From Streptomyces tendae (GTDB lineage Bacteria; Actinomycetota; Actinomycetes; Streptomycetales; Streptomycetaceae): a stretch of DNA of 64,000 nt. The stretch spans positions 186,001 through 250,000 of the forward strand of contig NZ_BMUY01000002.1 of assembly GCF_014650435.1 (NCBI RefSeq), read 5' to 3'. This document shows positions 53,831 through 63,414 of the stretch, piece by piece. How positions within the stretch are numbered: position 1 is the stretch's first letter; every line of letters begins with the position of its first letter. The notes beneath the pieces were generated by a model. It saw nothing but the letters and a program-made list of their open reading frames with translations, was not told the DNA's origin and made no database searches. Made by a program: the position numbers and the translations under genes.

Positions 53831-54422
53831 CTAGGAGTCGTCTCCCCTCGAAGGCGCGGCCGAGGGTCACCTCGTCCGCGTATTCCAGGTCGCCGCCCAC
53901 CGGGAGGCCGCTGGCCAGGCGGGTGACCTTGAGGCCCATGGGCTTGATCATGCGGGCGAGGTACGTGGCCGTGGCCTCGCCCTCCAGATTCGGGTCCGTG
54001 GCCAGGATCAGCTCCGTGACCGTGCCGTCCGCCAGGCGGGCCAGCAGCTCACGGATGCGGAGGTCGTCGGGGCCGACCCCGTCGATCGGGCTGATCGCGC
54101 CGCCGAGCACGTGGTAGCGCCCGCGGAACTCGCGGGTGCGCTCGATGGCGACGACGTCCTTCGGCTCCTCCACCACGCAGATGACGGAGGGATCGCGCCG
54201 GGCGTCACGGCAGATGTTGCACTGCTCCTCCTGCGCGACGTTCCCGCAGGTCGCGCAGAAGCGGACCTTGGCCTTCACTTCCATGAGGGCCTGGGCGAGC
54301 CGCCGTACGTCGGTCGGCTCCGCCTGCAGGACGTGGAAGGCGATCCGCTGCGCGCTCTTGGGACCGACGCCGGGCAGCCGCCCGAGTTCGTCGATGAGGT
54401 CCTGGACCACGCCTTCGTACAA
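53823..54422 (-). CDS. recR: Recombination protein RecR
   Basis: A 199-residue RecR with a helix-hairpin-helix ([20 protein letters not shown]), a four-Cys zinc finger ([16 protein letters not shown]) and a Toprim domain ([17 protein letters not shown] to [15 protein letters not shown]). It works with RecF and RecO to load RecA at single-strand gaps. Full-length and in the standard recR-DUF5063 unit. Confidence 0.97.
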   Translation of the reverse strand: MYEGVVQDLIDELGRLPGVGPKSAQRIAFHVLQAEPTDVRRLAQALMEVKAKVRFCATCGNVAQEEQCNICRDARRDPSVICVVEEPKDVVAIERTREFRGRYHVLGGAISPIDGVGPDDLRIRELLARLADGTVTELILATDPNLEGEATATYLARMIKPMGLKVTRLASGLPVGGDLEYADEVTLGRAFEGRRLLDV

Positions 54423-54538
54423 CGGACTGCCGTCCTTCCTGAGGTTCGTGCACTACGTACGGTAGATGGCTTCGCCCGGTCTGAGGAAGGCGAACCGGGA
54501 AAGGGCCGGATCGGTCCTCCCGGAGCGGCCCTCCTGGA

Positions 54539-54886
54539 TCAGAACGGCAGGCCGGGGATGCCGGTGCCGCCACCGCCCAGACCCTGGGCCAGCGGGCCGA
54601 GCTTCTGCTGCTGGAGGTTCTGCGCGTTCTCGTTGGCCGCCTGGACGGCCGCGACGATCAGGTCGGCGAGGGTCTCGGTGTCCTCCGGGTCCACCGCCTT
54701 CGGGTCGATCTTCAGGCCGCGCAGCTCGCCGGAGCCGGTGACCGTGGCCTTCACCAGGCCGCCGCCCGCCTGGCCGTCGACCTCGGTCTGCGCCAGTTCC
54801 TCCTGGGCCTTCGCCAGGTCCTGCTGCATCTTCTGGGCCTGCTGGAGCAGCTGCTGCATGTTGGGCTGGCCACCACCGGGGATCAC
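54539..54886 (-). CDS. YbaB/EbfC nucleoid-associated protein
   Basis: A 115-residue protein beginning [20 protein letters not shown] with the YbaB core ([20 protein letters not shown]) and a Gly-rich tail. The dimer binds DNA without strong sequence preference. The neighbouring recR and GTG start at 54886 follow the usual dnaX-ybaB-recR order; dnaX is not in this window (a SLATT gene lies in its place). Confidence 0.93.
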   Translation of the reverse strand: MIPGGGQPNMQQLLQQAQKMQQDLAKAQEELAQTEVDGQAGGGLVKATVTGSGELRGLKIDPKAVDPEDTETLADLIVAAVQAANENAQNLQQQKLGPLAQGLGGGGTGIPGLPF

Positions 54887-55155
54887 GTTCAGCTCCCATC
54901 ACGTCCGGTCACGAGGTTTTGCCGTTCGGCACGAGCCTACGTGGTCCGGGCGGCCCTCGCTCCAGCACTCTTTCGAGTGACACCCCGGGAGCCCTATACC
55001 TGATCAACGCCCTCTTCCGGGCGGAAAAGCGGCGGAACCCGGCTCTTCGCCACCCATTGGGCGGTAGGAAGGGTTCCGGCGCGGGGTTCCGGCGCACGGG
55101 TCCTCGCGGACGGCGAGCGGTGCGGCGAGCAGTGGCGAGCAGTAGGGAGTGCCGG

Positions 55156-55917
55156 GTGGGTCAGCCGGAGATGCAGCCCGAGAGGCCGCCGCGGGACGGG
55201 CGGGACGGCGGGAGGACGGGCGGGCCGCGGCCGGGCGACCTGACCGGGCGGGCGTTTCCCCTCGGGGACTGGGCGCTGCCCGCCGAGCGCCTCGACGAGC
55301 TGTACCGGTGGGTGGAGCGGGGTGCGCTGGACACGGCGGCCTGGTATCTCGCGGACCGGGTGTGGAAGCGGCGCGGCGCCGTGCTGCTGCGGGGCGGGGC
55401 CGCGGCGGGGGCGGCCGCCGGGGCGGCGCTGCCGCTGCTCGACCTGGCCGGGGCGGTGGGCGGGGCCTCGCCCTGGGGGTATCTGGCGCTGCTGTGGGCG
55501 GTGGCGTGCGTGGCGGGCGACCGGTATTTCGGGGTCACGTCCGGGTGGATGCGGGACGTGGCCACGGCGCAGGCGGTGCAGCGGCGGCTGCAGGCGCTCC
55601 AGTTCGACTGGGCGTCGGAGAGCGTGCGGGAGGTGCTGGGGCCGGCGGACGGGACGGCGAGCGAGGCGGCGGAGCGGTGCCTGCTGGTGCTGCGGCGGTT
55701 CTCGGAGGACGTGACGGAGCTGGTGCGGGCGGAGACGGCGGACTGGATGGTGTGCTTCCGCCCGGGGCCGGGGCCGCTGGGGCGGCACGCCGCGGCGGCG
55801 GCCGACGGGCCCCGCCCGGACGGCGGGGGCGCGGGCGCCTCGAGCCGGTTCGCGGTCCCCCCGCAGAACGGCACCCGGCCGAACATGCCCCGCCAGCGCC
55901 CGCCGGAGCCGCGGTGA
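55156..55917 (+). CDS. SLATT-domain membrane protein
   Basis: A 253-residue protein with two adjacent hydrophobic helices (about residues 77-100 and 106-125) followed by a long helical region with RDVATAQAVQRRLQALQFDW and ERCLLVLRRFSEDVTELVRA, as in SLATT proteins. SLATT proteins are proposed pore-forming effectors linked to nucleotide second messengers. GTG at 55156 has AGGGAG six bases upstream. No companion nucleotidyltransferase is adjacent; a Ser/Thr kinase is convergent. The tail is disordered. Confidence 0.75.
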   Translation: MGQPEMQPERPPRDGRDGGRTGGPRPGDLTGRAFPLGDWALPAERLDELYRWVERGALDTAAWYLADRVWKRRGAVLLRGGAAAGAAAGAALPLLDLAGAVGGASPWGYLALLWAVACVAGDRYFGVTSGWMRDVATAQAVQRRLQALQFDWASESVREVLGPADGTASEAAERCLLVLRRFSEDVTELVRAETADWMVCFRPGPGPLGRHAAAAADGPRPDGGGAGASSRFAVPPQNGTRPNMPRQRPPEPR

Positions 55918-55941
55918 CCCCGGCGACGGGATCACGTCCCC

Positions 55942-58167
55942 TCACTGACGGGTGTAGACCAGGGACTCGCCGGTGTCGTCGTTGGTGCGTTCCAGGTTCC
56001 CGTCCGGCAGCAGGGTGACCGTGCTGGACCCGCCCGGGGAGCAGCTGCTGGCGGGGCCCGCGCTGACCTGGGACGGGCCGAGCCGCAGCGGCCCGTCGGC
56101 GCCCGGCTCGCCGGTGAGTGCGGCGTCGAAAACGCAGTGGTACGTGCCGGTGTCCGTCGGCCCGTCCGCCACGAGGGTCAGCACCGTGTCGCCGACCTCG
56201 CCCTGCGTGATGGTCAGCTTGCGGGGGTGCGTGCCGGAGGCGTTGTCGATGGCGGTCGCCCAGTCACCGACGTACCCGGTCGGGACGGTGCCGTCGTCGG
56301 CGGCCGGAGCGGTCGAACCGCTCGACGGGCCCGCCGTCGGATCCGAGGCCCCCGGCGAGCCCGACCCCGGGTCCTGGGGCGCGCCGGTGGACCGCGTGGG
56401 TGTGGGGTCGCCGCCCGCACGGTCGTCGCCGTCGCCGCTCATCAGGGCGTAGACCGCGCCTCCCGCGCCCAGCGCGACGACCAGCGCGACGACGATCAGC
56501 AGCGCGGTGGAGCGGCCGGTCCGGGCCGGCTCGTGAGGAGGCCCGTACGGCACGCCGTACGGGGGCGGGGGCCCCTGGGGCGGGGTGGTGCCGAGGCCGC
56601 CGCCGTAGCCGTCGCCGTAGCCGCCGCCGTACGGGGGCTGGTTCCCGGGCTGCGAGGCGTGCCACGCCGGGCCCGGGGCATACCCGGGGGCGGTGGCCGG
56701 GGGCGTGGGCGGGTCCTGGCCCGCGACCCGGGTGGGGATGTGGTTCACCGGGTCACCGTCACCCCGGCCCGGCTCACGCGGGGGCGGCGGACCCTCGGCC
56801 GGCGGGCCGCCGAACGCCGGGCCGCCGGACGCCCGGTCGCCGGACGCCGAGTCGTGGAGCGCCGGGTCGGGCGCCGGGCCGCCACCCGGGGCAGCACCAG
56901 CACCGCCGGGACCCCAGTCACCGGGCCCGGCAGCACCAGACCCCGCGCCCCCGGGCCACCCGGCTCCAGGCACCGCACCACCAGCAGGGCCCGCGCCACC
57001 TGGGCCCACACCTCCAGGCCCCGCACCATCAGAGCCCACACCACCAGGCCCCGAGCCGCCAATGCCCACACCACCAGACCCGGCATCACCGCTCCCGGCG
57101 CCGTCAGGCCCCGCTCCCCCGGGCGCTCCACCACCGGACACGGCACCACCGGACCCCGTGCCAAGGCCGGGGCCCATGCCCTCGGCGGCCGTCGCTGCGG
57201 CCCCCCGTGCGTCCGGCTGGGCCGGGGTCGCGGGGTGGGTGGGGGGTTCCGGGGTCTCCGTGTCCAGGAGTTGGACCGCGTGCCGGCCGAGCTGGGCGAC
57301 CAGGGCGCTGGGCAGCCAGGGTTCGCGGGAGCGGCCGTCGGTGACCGTGTCCTGGGCGCCCGTGCGTTCCAGGACCTCGGCGAGGCCCGGCCGCGCGGCG
57401 GGGTCCTTCCTCAGGCAGTCGCGTACGAGGTCGGCGATGCCCTCGGGCACGCCCGTCAGGTCGGGATCCTCCTGCGCGATGCGGAACATCAGGGCGTGCG
57501 CGCCGCTGTTCGCGGGGCCGAAGGGCAGCTTGCCGGTGGCGGCGTAGGTGAGGACCGAGCCGAGGCAGAAGACGTCGCAGGCGGGCGTGACGCGGTCGCC
57601 GCGCACCTGCTCGGGTGCCATGAAGCCGGGCGAGCCGACGAGCGCGCCGGTGCGGGTGAGGCCGCCGTCGGTCACCGTCTGCAGGGCGCGGGCGATGCCG
57701 AAGTCGATGACGCGGGGGCCGTCGATGGTGACCAGGATGTTGGACGGCTTGAGGTCGCGGTGGACGATCCCGGCGGCGTGGATGTCCTGGAGCGCGTGGG
57801 CGAGGCCGGCGCCCAGCGTGCGTACCGAGCGTTCCGGCAGCGCTCCGTGGTCGTGCCCGACGACCTGCTGGAGGCTGGGCCCCGCGACGTACCCGGTGGC
57901 CACCCACGGCACGGCGGCCTCGGTGTCCGCGTCCAGGACGGGCGCCGTCCAGTACCCGCCGACCCGGCGCGCGGACTCGACCTCCTGCCGGAACCTCTCG
58001 CGGAACTCCTCCAGCGCGGCCAGCTCCTCGCGCACCAGTTTCACGGCGGCCATCCGCCCGCGGTCCGAGCGGGCCAGGTAGACGTGTCCCATGCCGCCCG
58101 CACCCAGCCGGCCCAAGAGCCGGTAGACCCCAACGTGCTGTGGGTCCCCGTCCCCCAGTGTCCGCAT
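55942..58167 (-). CDS. Receptor-type Ser/Thr protein kinase
   Basis: A 741-residue kinase. The Hanks domain (about residues 15-275) contains GRLGAGGMGHVYLA, the VKLV Lys, HRDLKPSNIL, DFGIA and MAPEQ. A linker of Gly/Pro-rich pentapeptide-like repeats (about 330-420) and a Pro/Tyr/Gly-rich region lead to one transmembrane helix (about 555-577) and an external domain of about 165 residues with two Cys. ATG at 58167 is chosen because it starts just before the ATP-binding loop. The signal and targets are unknown. Convergent with the SLATT gene. Confidence 0.92.
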   Translation of the reverse strand: MRTLGDGDPQHVGVYRLLGRLGAGGMGHVYLARSDRGRMAAVKLVREELAALEEFRERFRQEVESARRVGGYWTAPVLDADTEAAVPWVATGYVAGPSLQQVVGHDHGALPERSVRTLGAGLAHALQDIHAAGIVHRDLKPSNILVTIDGPRVIDFGIARALQTVTDGGLTRTGALVGSPGFMAPEQVRGDRVTPACDVFCLGSVLTYAATGKLPFGPANSGAHALMFRIAQEDPDLTGVPEGIADLVRDCLRKDPAARPGLAEVLERTGAQDTVTDGRSREPWLPSALVAQLGRHAVQLLDTETPEPPTHPATPAQPDARGAAATAAEGMGPGLGTGSGGAVSGGGAPGGAGPDGAGSGDAGSGGVGIGGSGPGGVGSDGAGPGGVGPGGAGPAGGAVPGAGWPGGAGSGAAGPGDWGPGGAGAAPGGGPAPDPALHDSASGDRASGGPAFGGPPAEGPPPPREPGRGDGDPVNHIPTRVAGQDPPTPPATAPGYAPGPAWHASQPGNQPPYGGGYGDGYGGGLGTTPPQGPPPPYGVPYGPPHEPARTGRSTALLIVVALVVALGAGGAVYALMSGDGDDRAGGDPTPTRSTGAPQDPGSGSPGASDPTAGPSSGSTAPAADDGTVPTGYVGDWATAIDNASGTHPRKLTITQGEVGDTVLTLVADGPTDTGTYHCVFDAALTGEPGADGPLRLGPSQVSAGPASSCSPGGSSTVTLLPDGNLERTNDDTGESLVYTRQ

Positions 58168-58374
58168 GCCGCGCCGCCTTCCCCGCCCCCGAACATCAAC
58201 AACACGGTGAGGATAGTGCGGGCGGTCCCGCGGTGAGTCGCCGCTTGTCCACGGTTGCGTAACGGCGGCGGTCCCACCGCGGGGCGACGCGTCGACAACC
58301 TGTCGTGGAAAGCCTCCGACCGCAGACAGGACGCCGATTCCGTTTCCGCATCGCGGACATCTACCCTCGGCCGC

Positions 58375-59730
58375 ATGACCCCTCAGCCCTCCCCCCAGGC
58401 CGGCGCCGCCGTGAAGGCCGCGGACCGCGCGCACGTCTTCCACTCCTGGTCAGCGCAAGAGCTGATCGACCCGCTCGCCGTCGCCGGCGCCGAGGGGTCG
58501 TACTTCTGGGACTACGAAGGCAAGCGCTACCTCGACTTCTCCAGCGGCCTCGTCTACACCAACATCGGCTACCAGCACCCCAAGGTCGTCACCGCGATCC
58601 AGGAGCAGGCGGCGCGGATGACGACGTTCGCGCCCGCGTTCGCCGTCGAGGCGCGTTCGGAGGCGGCCCGGCTGATCGCCGAGCGCACGCCCGGCGACCT
58701 GAACAAGATCTTCTTCACCAACGGCGGCGCCGACGCCGTCGAGCACGCCCTGCGCATGGCCCGGCTGCACACCGGCCGCCCCAAGGTGCTGTCCGCCTAC
58801 CGCTCGTACCACGGCGGCACCCAGCAGGCGGTCAACGTCACCGGTGACCCGCGCCGCTGGGCCTCCGACAGCGGCACCGCCGGTGTCGTGCACTTCTGGG
58901 CGCCGTTCCTCTACCGCTCGCGCTTCTACGCCGAGACCGAGGAGCAGGAGTGTGCGCGCGCCCTTGAGCACCTGGAGACGACGATCGCCTTCGAGGGCCC
59001 GGGGACCGTCGCCGCGATCGTCCTGGAGACGATCCCGGGCACCGCGGGGATCATGATGCCGCCGGCCGGCTACCTGGCCGGGGTGCGCGAGATCTGCGAC
59101 AAGTACGGCATCGTGTTCGTGCTCGACGAGGTGATGGCCGGGTTCGGCCGCACCGGTACCTGGTTCGCGGCCGACCTGTACGACGTCGTGCCCGACCTGA
59201 TGACCTTCGCCAAGGGCGTGAACTCGGGCTATGTGCCCCTCGGCGGCGTCGCGATCTCGGCGGAGATCGCCGCGACCTTCGCCGAGCGGCCCTACCCCGG
59301 CGGGCTGACGTACTCCGGGCACCCGCTGGCCTGCGCCGCCGCCGTCGCCACGATCAACGTGATGGCGGAGGAGGGCGTCGTCGAGCACGCGGCACGGCTC
59401 GGCGCCGAGGTCGTCGAGCCGGCGCTGCGGGAGCTGGCCGAGCGCCACCCGAGCGTGGGCGAGGTGCGCGGGACCGGCATGTTCTGGGCGCTGGAGCTGG
59501 TGCGGAACCGGGAGACCCGGGAGCCGCTGGTGCCCTACAACGCGACCGGGCAGGCGGCCACGCCCATGTCCGCGTTCGCCGCCTCGGCCAAGGCGCACGG
59601 CCTGTGGCCGTTCGTGAACATGAACCGGACCCACGTGGTCCCGCCGTGCAACGTCTCCGAGGCGGAGCTGAAGGAGGGCCTGGCGGCCCTGGACACGGCA
59701 CTGTCCGTGGCGGACGAGTACACGCAGTAG
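58375..59730 (+). CDS. Class III PLP-dependent aminotransferase
   Basis: A 451-residue fold-type I, class III aminotransferase. Motifs include FTNGGADAVEHALRMAR, VFVLDEVMAGFGRTG and the PLP-Lys region LMTFAKGVNSGYVPLGG; the C-terminal half includes GTGMFWALELVRN. Members of this group use beta-alanine, taurine or other omega-amino acids with pyruvate; the actual substrate is not known. TACCCT lies seven bases before the ATG, consistent with a leaderless message. A GntR regulator follows. Confidence 0.9.
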   Translation: MTPQPSPQAGAAVKAADRAHVFHSWSAQELIDPLAVAGAEGSYFWDYEGKRYLDFSSGLVYTNIGYQHPKVVTAIQEQAARMTTFAPAFAVEARSEAARLIAERTPGDLNKIFFTNGGADAVEHALRMARLHTGRPKVLSAYRSYHGGTQQAVNVTGDPRRWASDSGTAGVVHFWAPFLYRSRFYAETEEQECARALEHLETTIAFEGPGTVAAIVLETIPGTAGIMMPPAGYLAGVREICDKYGIVFVLDEVMAGFGRTGTWFAADLYDVVPDLMTFAKGVNSGYVPLGGVAISAEIAATFAERPYPGGLTYSGHPLACAAAVATINVMAEEGVVEHAARLGAEVVEPALRELAERHPSVGEVRGTGMFWALELVRNRETREPLVPYNATGQAATPMSAFAASAKAHGLWPFVNMNRTHVVPPCNVSEAELKEGLAALDTALSVADEYTQ

Positions 59731-59765
59731 GCGGAGCGGGGCGCGGGCCCCGAGCGCGTAGGGTT

Positions 59766-59820
59766 GCGTGCTCGTACGCGGTACACATGTGCCAAGCGGT
59801 AGACACGTGTACGAGCACGC
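59766..59820. promoter_or_regulatory. Long inverted repeat upstream of the GntR gene
   Basis: GCGTGCTCGTAC (59766-59777) and its exact complement GTACGAGCACGC (59809-59820) flank 31 bases that also contain GTACACATGTG and CACGTGTAC. The arrangement lies 54 bases before the GntR ATG and is a candidate operator or, less likely, the terminator of the aminotransferase gene. Confidence 0.65.
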
Positions 59821-59873
59821 CCCCGGACGGCGCCCTCCGGCGACGCCCCGACGCGACGAGGAGACACCCGCCC

Positions 59874-60575
59874 ATGCCCGGCCCCAGCGGTACCGGTGCC
59901 GTCACGCGCAGCACCCTGCGGCAGCAGATCGCCGACGCCCTGCGCGACGAGGTGCTGGCCGGGCGGCTCCAGCCGGGGCAGGAGTTCACGGTCAAGGAGA
60001 TCGCCGAGCAGTACGGCGTCTCCGCGACGCCGGTGCGCGAGGCCCTGGTCGACCTGTCCGCGCAGGGGCTCCTGGACGCCGACCACCACCGCGGCTTCCG
60101 CGTCCACGAGTACTCGGTCGACGACTTCCGCGGCATGATCGAGGCCCGCAGCCTGGTGACCGACGGCATGTTCCTCTCCCTGGCCGCCGACCTGCCGGGC
60201 GGTCCCGACCCGGCCGATCCGCGCATCGCCGCCGCCCTCGCCGGGGTCCGGCGGCGCGGCGAGGAGGCCCAGCGCGCCGCCGCGGCCGGGGACCTGACCG
60301 TCCTGATCGGCTACGACCTGCGCTACTGGCGGGAGCTGGCCACCCTCTTCGGCAACCCCTACCTCTGCGACTTCCTGCACCGGCTGCGCGTGCAGAGCTG
60401 GGTGTGCACGGTGCAGCACTTGCGCCGGCTCAGCGAACTGCGCGGCGCGCTGTGGTGCGGGCACACCGAACTGGTCGACGCCCTGGCCCGGCGCGACGTC
60501 CCGGGCGCGCGTTCACTCGTCGACGCCTACAACGCCCACTCGCTCGCCCTCGTCGAGGGGCTCGCCGGCGGATGA
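59874..60575 (+). CDS. GntR-family regulator (FadR-type)
   Basis: A 233-residue protein with an N-terminal winged helix (LRQQIADALRDEVLAGRLQP to VSATPVREALVDLSAQGLL, about residues 15-75) and an FCD ligand-binding domain (about residues 85-220). GAGGAGA upstream of the ATG supports the start. It follows the aminotransferase gene on the same strand and probably controls it. Confidence 0.9.
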   Translation: MPGPSGTGAVTRSTLRQQIADALRDEVLAGRLQPGQEFTVKEIAEQYGVSATPVREALVDLSAQGLLDADHHRGFRVHEYSVDDFRGMIEARSLVTDGMFLSLAADLPGGPDPADPRIAAALAGVRRRGEEAQRAAAAGDLTVLIGYDLRYWRELATLFGNPYLCDFLHRLRVQSWVCTVQHLRRLSELRGALWCGHTELVDALARRDVPGARSLVDAYNAHSLALVEGLAGG

Positions 60576-60692
60576 CCAACGCCGGACGTGTCGTTGCCCG
60601 CCCCCAGATGGGTATGGGTCCTGCACGTGGGCGCACACCGCCCACCACCGACTACGCTGCCCTGACCACCGTGCTGTGTGAGGAGCCCTCTT

Positions 60693-61343
60693 TTGGCCTG
60701 TGACCTGTGGCTGGTACCGCTCGTCGACGTCTTGTGCCACACGCCGGACAACCCGTTCGCCGAGGAACTCGCGCAATACGACAAGGTACTGGCCGAGGCC
60801 GGGCTGCCGCCGGTGCCCGTGTACCAGTACATGCCGGGGCTCTCCGGCGAGGTCGCTCCGGTGGCGGGCTTCGACTACGACGCGCTGCACTTCCTGCGCC
60901 GGGCACACCTCCTCCAGGTGTGCGGCCTCCCGGTGACGCCGGTGGACGAACTCGGCGGCGACTACGAGCAGTTGCTGGAGATGTTCGAGTCGACGGCCCA
61001 GCAGTCCCACCTGGTCTGGCACTACGACCACGCGGGCGCCTACGTCCCGGTCGACTTCCCGCACCCGCTCGCCAACGACGAACTCCTGGCGGGCGGCGGC
61101 CCGTTGGGTTCCTCGCACACCCTGCTGCGGGAACTGGAGGCGGTCGCCCCGGCGCTCGGCATCGACCCGGCCAACCCCCCGGCTCCCCCGGCACCGCCGC
61201 TCGCTCCGACCGAGCTGGAGGAGCCCGCGGTGCCCGCGCCGTACGACTCCAGTCCGTTCGCCCGGGAGCGGCACGTGTGGCTGGGGCTGCACGCGGCGGC
61301 GACGCGGAGCCTGGCCCAGGGGTCGATGATCGTCTTCAGCTGA
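60693..61343 (+). CDS. Hypothetical protein with conserved Streptomyces-type sequence
   Basis: A 216-residue protein starting LACDLWLVPLVDVLCHTPDN. TTG at 60693 is preceded by GAGGAG seven bases upstream. It has a Pro-rich C-terminal half (PANPPAPPAPPLAPTELEEP) but otherwise an apparently folded, soluble sequence with Trp/His/Tyr residues. I do not recognise a family or a function. Confidence 0.75.
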   Translation: MACDLWLVPLVDVLCHTPDNPFAEELAQYDKVLAEAGLPPVPVYQYMPGLSGEVAPVAGFDYDALHFLRRAHLLQVCGLPVTPVDELGGDYEQLLEMFESTAQQSHLVWHYDHAGAYVPVDFPHPLANDELLAGGGPLGSSHTLLRELEAVAPALGIDPANPPAPPAPPLAPTELEEPAVPAPYDSSPFARERHVWLGLHAAATRSLAQGSMIVFS

Positions 61344-61361
61344 CCCGCTCTTCTGCGCCGG

Positions 61362-61652
61362 TCAGCCGAGCTGGGACAGGCCCTTGCGCAGATCGTCCGC
61401 GTTCATGATCGGGGAGACCTCGACCTCGGCGCCCAGCTCGGTGAAGAACGGCTCACCGGTGGGCGGCAGTTCCGAGCTGTCCTGCATGTCGAAGACCAAC
61501 AGGGCCGTCCGGCGTCCGCCGAGGGGACCGAAGTAGGCGGCCTCCGGCTTGAGGTGGTCCAGCGTCCGGCTGATCACCTCGGGCAGCTTCCCGCTGCGGA
61601 TCGCCTCGTTCGCCCGGTCCGTGTCCAGCGTCGCCTTGAGCAGCACGCGCAT
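61362..61652 (-). CDS. Small conserved protein (possible DUF3303/dimeric alpha-beta barrel)
   Basis: A 96-residue protein beginning MRVLLKATLDTDRANEAIRS. The alternation of short strands and helices and the segment AAYFGPLGGRRTALLVFDMQ suggest a dimeric alpha-beta barrel as in DUF3303-like proteins. AGAAGGTGAG precedes the ATG. Function unknown. Located just upstream (same strand) of nothing obvious; the sigma factor gene lies 38 bases behind it. Confidence 0.8.
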   Translation of the reverse strand: MRVLLKATLDTDRANEAIRSGKLPEVISRTLDHLKPEAAYFGPLGGRRTALLVFDMQDSSELPPTGEPFFTELGAEVEVSPIMNADDLRKGLSQLG

Positions 61653-61690
61653 CGCACTCACCTTCTTCTGCCGACGCGACGTGTACGTAT

Positions 61691-62575
61691 TCAGCTTATG
61701 CCCGTGATGTCCAGTTCGTTCAGGCGAGCAGGTTCCGCGACCACGTCGATGCCGGTGATGCGGCCGTCGGCGGCGAAGTCGAAGCGGAGCACGACGCGCA
61801 GCCTGCCGTGCTCGGCCATCGCCATGCCCACCCGGCCGTCGACGAGCACGACCGCGGCGGCCCTGGCCCGGGCCATCGAGGCCATCGCACCCCTGGCCAC
61901 CCGCTCCACACCGCTGACGGTGACGGGCTCGGACGTCGGGACGACCGCCGCGTCCGCACTCAGGACGACGTCCGGGTGGAGGAGAGCCACCAGCGCGTCG
62001 AAGTCGCCGCCGCGGGTGGCCGCCATGTAGGCGTCGACCGCGCGGCGCCTGCGGGGCAGGTCGGCCTCGGGCGCGGGGACGCCCCGGACCCGGCGGCGGG
62101 CCCGGCTGGCCAGCTGGCGGGTGGCGGCGGGGGTCTTGTCGAGCATCGCGGCGATGTCGTCGAAGGGCACGTCGAACATGTCGTGCAGGACGAACGCGAG
62201 CCGCTCGGCGGGGCCGAGGGTGTCCAGGACGATCAGCAGTGCGATACCGACCTCGTCGCCGAGCTGCGCCTCCTCGGCGGGATCGGCCGCGGTGCCGGTG
62301 ACCGTCGGTTGCCTGCGGGCCCCGTCGTCCAGCGGCTCCTCGCGACGGGTGTCCCGGGCGCGGAGCAGGTTGAGGCAGACCCGGGCCACGACCGTGGTGA
62401 GCCAGCCCGAGGGATTGTCCACCTCGGAGGTGTCCGCGCGGTCGGCCCGCAGCCAGGCGTCCTGGAGGGCGTCGTCGGCCTCGCCGAGCGAGCCGAGGAT
62501 CCGGTACGCGACCGCCCGCAGCCTGGGCCTCTCCCGCTCGAACCGCCGGGCCATGTCGTCGGATCGTGCGGGCAC
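61691..62575 (-). CDS. ECF sigma factor with SnoaL-like C-terminal domain (ECF41/SigJ-like)
   Basis: A 294-residue sigma factor. Region 2 (YRILGSLGEADDALQDAWLR) and region 4 (TLGPAERLAFVLHDMFDVPF to KTPAATRQLASRAR) are followed by a C-terminal SnoaL-fold domain (about residues 180-290: RRAVDAYMAATRGGDFDALV). In ECF41-type factors this domain controls the sigma activity in place of an anti-sigma factor. GTG at 62575 has GGAAGGAAG upstream. The neighbouring small gene 61362-61652 may belong to its regulon. Confidence 0.9.
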   Translation of the reverse strand: MPARSDDMARRFERERPRLRAVAYRILGSLGEADDALQDAWLRADRADTSEVDNPSGWLTTVVARVCLNLLRARDTRREEPLDDGARRQPTVTGTAADPAEEAQLGDEVGIALLIVLDTLGPAERLAFVLHDMFDVPFDDIAAMLDKTPAATRQLASRARRRVRGVPAPEADLPRRRRAVDAYMAATRGGDFDALVALLHPDVVLSADAAVVPTSEPVTVSGVERVARGAMASMARARAAAVVLVDGRVGMAMAEHGRLRVVLRFDFAADGRITGIDVVAEPARLNELDITGIS

Positions 62576-62662
62576 CGTACGGCTTCCTTCCGCCTCCGCA
62601 CGCCTTCGGGGCGTGTCGGCCCCAGTGAACCATCCCGGCGTCCGCGCCCCCGCGACGGCCCC

Positions 62663-62863
62663 TCACCGCACCAGGACGATCACCGGCGGCCACAGCACCC
62701 CGGCGGCCAGCAGCAGCGACGGCCCGAGGTGCACGGGGCACACCCGCAGCGGCGCCCGCAGGTGCCGGGCGACCTCGAAGCGGACCGGGTCGCCGCAGTC
62801 GTCGACCCCGTTCTCGCCGCCGTACGGGCCCTGGCAGACGGCGGCGCGGTCACGGTCGGTCAT
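62663..62863 (-). CDS. Small hypothetical protein
   Basis: A 66-residue frame starting MTDRDRAAVCQGPYGGENGV with a Cys-containing first half and a hydrophobic tail (about residues 47-65) that could be a membrane helix. I do not recognise a family. It lies between the ECF factor start and the DUF3515 gene stop, with codon use typical of this genome, so it is probably real. Confidence 0.55.
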   Translation of the reverse strand: MTDRDRAAVCQGPYGGENGVDDCGDPVRFEVARHLRAPLRVCPVHLGPSLLLAAGVLWPPVIVLVR

Positions 62864-62922
62864 GCCCCCGATCCGACACCACCGGACACGCCGGCGCCCG
62901 GCGGAGGGGGCCGAACGAAGGG

Positions 62923-63414
62923 CTACAGGACGGTGGCGGCGTCGTCGAGGCCGATGCACTTGCGCTGCTGCGGGATCCACTTCACGGCCGGATCCAGTGC
63001 GGCGAGGATGCCGCCCACCTCCTCGCGCGGACCGGAGTACGTGAACTCCACGGCCGGTGAGCGGCCGTACGTGCGCAGGACGCTCACGCCGTCGCGCTTG
63101 AGCCGGGCCTCGTCCAGGACCCAGTCGACGCCGTCCGCGGTGACGCAGAGGTTGACGTTGGGCTGCAGTTCCTCGGCACCGCAGCGGAACACGGCCTTCT
63201 GGCCGCCCCAGGAGGCGACTCCGTCGCCCAGGGCCCAGTCGCGGGAGGCGCCGGGTATGTCGTCCGGGAGGCGGGAGATCACCTTGTCGCACTTGGGGTC
63301 CTCGGCGTGCGGCGCGGCGGAGACCCGGTGGCCGTCGACGTAGAAGAGGCCGCCGGTCACGGCGACGACCGCCACGGTCAGCCAGATCCACGTCCGGGTG
63401 GTGGGCTTCCGCAT
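62923..63414 (-). CDS. DUF3515 membrane-anchored protein
   Basis: A 163-residue protein with an N-terminal membrane helix (about residues 10-27) and an external domain with three to four Cys (CDKVISRLPDDIPGASRDW, FRCGAEELQ, VNLCVTADG, QQRKCIGLD), matching DUF3515. Proteins of this family are exported in actinobacteria; function unknown. ATG at 63414 is the only suitable start near the helix. Confidence 0.85.
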   Translation of the reverse strand: MRKPTTRTWIWLTVAVVAVTGGLFYVDGHRVSAAPHAEDPKCDKVISRLPDDIPGASRDWALGDGVASWGGQKAVFRCGAEELQPNVNLCVTADGVDWVLDEARLKRDGVSVLRTYGRSPAVEFTYSGPREEVGGILAALDPAVKWIPQQRKCIGLDDAATVL

